From positions 1 through 8,189 of the forward strand of contig DAOVCF010000087.1 in assembly GCA_030670165.1 (NCBI GenBank): a stretch of 8,189 nucleotides of DNA, in the 5' to 3' direction. Both the position numbers and the translations under genes were made by a program. The notes below the pieces were generated by a model. It was not told the origin of the DNA. It saw only the letters and a program-made list of their open reading frames with translations, and did not search any database. Positions within the stretch are counted from its first letter, which is position 1. Every line of letters starts with the position of its first letter. Source of the DNA: Candidatus Stahliibacteriota bacterium. GTDB lineage: Bacteria; Hydrothermota; Tepidihabitantia; B3-TA06. Of the stretch, positions 6,308 through 8,189 are shown one piece after another.

Positions 6308-8189
6308 TACCCGAGACCCTTGGCAAGTACCGAATCCTTCGCTGGCTCGGCGGCGGTCAGTTCGGGGACGTCTATCTTGCACACGACACGATCCTCGGCA
6401 TGGATTTCGCGCTCAAGGTCTCGCGCATGAGGGCCGCAGACATTCAGATGCTCAAGGACGAGGCTCGGCTTCTGGCAGGTCTTTCTCATCCGAACATCGT
6501 CCGTTTCTACTCGGTGGACAATATAGACACCCACTTCGTTCTGGTCGCCGAATTCGTTAAGGGCTCTGCTCTACGCGACAAGCTGCAGCGTGGCCGGCTT
6601 GATATCCCTGAGGCGTTGCGTATCGCAAGACAGACATTATCCGCACTGGACTATGCACATGCAAAGGGCGTTATCCACCGCGACCTCAAGCCTGAAAACA
6701 TACTTCTTACAGAGAATGGGGAGGTGAAGGTCGCGGACTTCGGTCTGGCCAGGTTTCTTAAGAAAGGCTCGCTTGCCGCGTCGGTGGCTGGCACACCTTT
6801 CTACATGTCCCCGGAGGCGTGGTCAGGCAGGTTCATGCCGCAATCCGATCTTTTCAGTACAGGTGTCATCCTGTACGAGATGCTTACCGGTGTCCTCCCC
6901 TTTCAGGGAGCCAACTACGAGGAGATCCGCACGAAGCTCATGAATGAAGCACCTACCGATCCGTCGCGTCTGCGGCCTGAAATTCCCAAAACTATCACCG
7001 ACACCATCCTCTCTCTTTTGGCCAAAGACGCCGAGGCCAGGCCGCAGGACGCTGGAGAGGTGATGGGTGACCTCCAGACCCGCGGTCGCAGGATCGTCCT
7101 TTCCGGCGTATCCGCCAAGAAAGCGCCGGTTGAGGGAGTAACACTCACCGCTGAGCAGCGCGATATCGTTGAATCAGCCGAAAACCGGTTGCTGGTGGTG
7201 GGAGCGGCGGGAACTGGGAAGACCACCTTGCTGGTTCACCGGGCCTATCATCTTACGAAACAAATCCTCTCTCCGGACAGGCTTCTCTTTCTTGCCTTCT
7301 CACGCAGGGCGGCTGAGGAGATGCGGACGCGGCTGGAGAGGCTGCTTGGCAGAAGCCTGCCCGATGTGTGGGTCGAGACCGTCCACTCGTTCGGCTGGCG
7401 CCTCCTGCGCATCGAAGGATGGAGGCTTGATTTATCCCCTGAGTTCAAGACGGTGAGTCCAGAGGAGATACTTAAGGGTCTTGCAAAGAAATGGGGGAAG
7501 AACCGTGCGAGGGCACTTGCCCGGAGCCTTGCCGAGCTCAGGCTCGAAGGCGAAACCCTTGAGGACTATCCTGCTCAGATACCTTCAGAGAAGCAGATTC
7601 GCGATTTCTGGCAGGACTACGAACAAGTCAAGAAAGATTCCGACGCGGTTGATTTCGACGATCTTTTGATCAATACCGTCGGTTTGCTTGAACGTGATGC
7701 CGAGCTTCGGGATGGATGGCGTTCCAGGTTCCTCCATATATTAGCGGATGAGCTGCAGGATCTGCATCCTTTGCAGTTCAGGTTGCTGCGTTTGATATGC
7801 GGGCCGGATACCGGCCTTTTTCTTACGGGCGACGCGGCCCAGTCCATCTACGGCTGGCGCGGTGCAGACCCAAGGTTGATAGACGCGGCGGCAAAGGTGT
7901 TCGCACCCATCGAGCGCCACGAACTCAACGCCTCTTTCAGGATTGGGAGCGAACTCATTAAGATAGCAGGGAACCTGATGTCTGGCTCCGAGTATTCCTC
8001 AGTGGTTCCGCAACTTTCCCTTGCAAAACAGTCCGGGCGATTCGAGTTCTACAAGGCCAGGGGTGTGGCGGACGAGGCGCGTTTCGTTGTCGAGCGCATC
8101 AAGAGTCTTGTTCAGGAAAAGGGCTACAGGCCCTCCGATTTCGGCGTGCTCTACCGGGTAAACTCCTACTCTCGGGCGTTCGAGGAGGC
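6304..8189 (+). CDS. Ser/Thr protein kinase fused to UvrD/PcrA-type SF1 helicase (partial, runs off the window)
   Basis: One frame is open without a stop from 6304 to the window end (628 codons). The kinase domain (about 7-260) has the glycine loop GGGQFGDV (16-23), Lys38 in FALKV, Glu53 of helix C, HRDLKPEN (125-132, catalytic Asp127), DFG (145-147), MSPE (168-171), SDLFSTG (181-187) and the late Arg246. A 20-residue linker leads to the helicase: Q motif LTAEQRDIVE (281-290), Walker A GAAGTGKTT (300-308), Ia LAFSRRAAEEM (330-340), Ib VHSFG (360-364), VDFDDLL (449-455), Walker B ADELQD (481-486), III GDAAQSIYGWRGA (509-521), IV LNASFR (541-546) and GVLYRVNSYSRAFEE (614-628). About half of a UvrD helicase is still missing. 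The start is TTG at 6304, overlapping the ARPP-1 stop. In this frame a TGA lies at 6262-6264 and the first ATG (6400) would cut off the glycine loop. No membrane segment is seen. Both activities should be intact; their connection is unknown. Confidence 0.93.
   Translation, partial: MIPETLGKYRILRWLGGGQFGDVYLAHDTILGMDFALKVSRMRAADIQMLKDEARLLAGLSHPNIVRFYSVDNIDTHFVLVAEFVKGSALRDKLQRGRLDIPEALRIARQTLSALDYAHAKGVIHRDLKPENILLTENGEVKVADFGLARFLKKGSLAASVAGTPFYMSPEAWSGRFMPQSDLFSTGVILYEMLTGVLPFQGANYEEIRTKLMNEAPTDPSRLRPEIPKTITDTILSLLAKDAEARPQDAGEVMGDLQTRGRRIVLSGVSAKKAPVEGVTLTAEQRDIVESAENRLLVVGAAGTGKTTLLVHRAYHLTKQILSPDRLLFLAFSRRAAEEMRTRLERLLGRSLPDVWVETVHSFGWRLLRIEGWRLDLSPEFKTVSPEEILKGLAKKWGKNRARALARSLAELRLEGETLEDYPAQIPSEKQIRDFWQDYEQVKKDSDAVDFDDLLINTVGLLERDAELRDGWRSRFLHILADELQDLHPLQFRLLRLICGPDTGLFLTGDAAQSIYGWRGADPRLIDAAAKVFAPIERHELNASFRIGSELIKIAGNLMSGSEYSSVVPQLSLAKQSGRFEFYKARGVADEARFVVERIKSLVQEKGYRPSDFGVLYRVNSYSRAFEE

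Noticed and set aside
7081..7145. A gene boundary or frameshift between kinase and helicase.
   Set aside because: The frame is the same on both sides, no stop is present, and no start codon with a ribosome-binding site precedes the helicase Q motif.
6400..8189. Starting the kinase-helicase at its first ATG (6400).
   Set aside because: It would remove the glycine-rich loop at residues 16-23, which is intact only with the TTG start at 6304.
1..8189. CRISPR array, tRNA or rRNA genes, insertion sequences or attachment sites.
   Set aside because: I saw no regularly spaced direct repeats, cloverleaf-like sequences, transposase motifs or long terminal inverted repeats.

Overview
The window is a compact, entirely plus-strand bacterial stretch. 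It suggests a diderm bacterium: there is a predicted outer-membrane beta-barrel protein, and a secreted protein whose C-terminus resembles the Ig-like sorting domain of type IX secretion cargo. That combination fits the FCB-related or candidate-phylum diderms (WOR-3-like lineages come to mind), but this is inference and no marker fixes the phylum. Non-ATG starts are common (TTG, GTG, TTG), and genes overlap by a few bases almost throughout.

Layout. (1) Positions 1-194 hold the end of an unrecognised reading frame. (2) A strong sigma-70-type promoter (TTGACA, 16 bp, GATAAT) at 198-225 drives a single secreted-protein gene (249-920). That gene ends at a hairpin and then a convincing Rho-independent terminator (960-990). 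(3) The 227-base gap 921-1147 holds these hairpins, two small inverted repeats and a second promoter (1114-1141). This promoter shares the block GGACTTGACA with the first. Its -10 box lies only 6 bases before the ATG of the next gene, so that mRNA is probably leaderless. (4) From 1148 to the window end eight genes run head to tail with overlaps or a 2-base gap: beta-barrel protein, birA, coaX, tsaE, tsaB, rimI, an ARPP-1-family protein, and a long reading frame that runs off the window. They look like one operon.

Function. birA (biotin protein ligase) and coaX (type III pantothenate kinase) serve biotin and coenzyme A metabolism. tsaE and tsaB belong to the tRNA t6A37 pathway, and rimI (N-terminal acetyltransferase) is their common neighbour. 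The last two genes are the least ordinary. An ARPP-1 domain protein of unknown activity is followed by a TTGA stop/start overlap and then one uninterrupted frame. That frame encodes a complete Ser/Thr protein kinase domain (residues about 7-260) joined directly to a UvrD/PcrA-type SF1 DNA helicase (from about residue 280, cut at residue 628 by the window edge). All catalytic motifs visible in both halves are intact. This kinase-helicase fusion, coupled to ARPP-1, is the best candidate for an undescribed system here.
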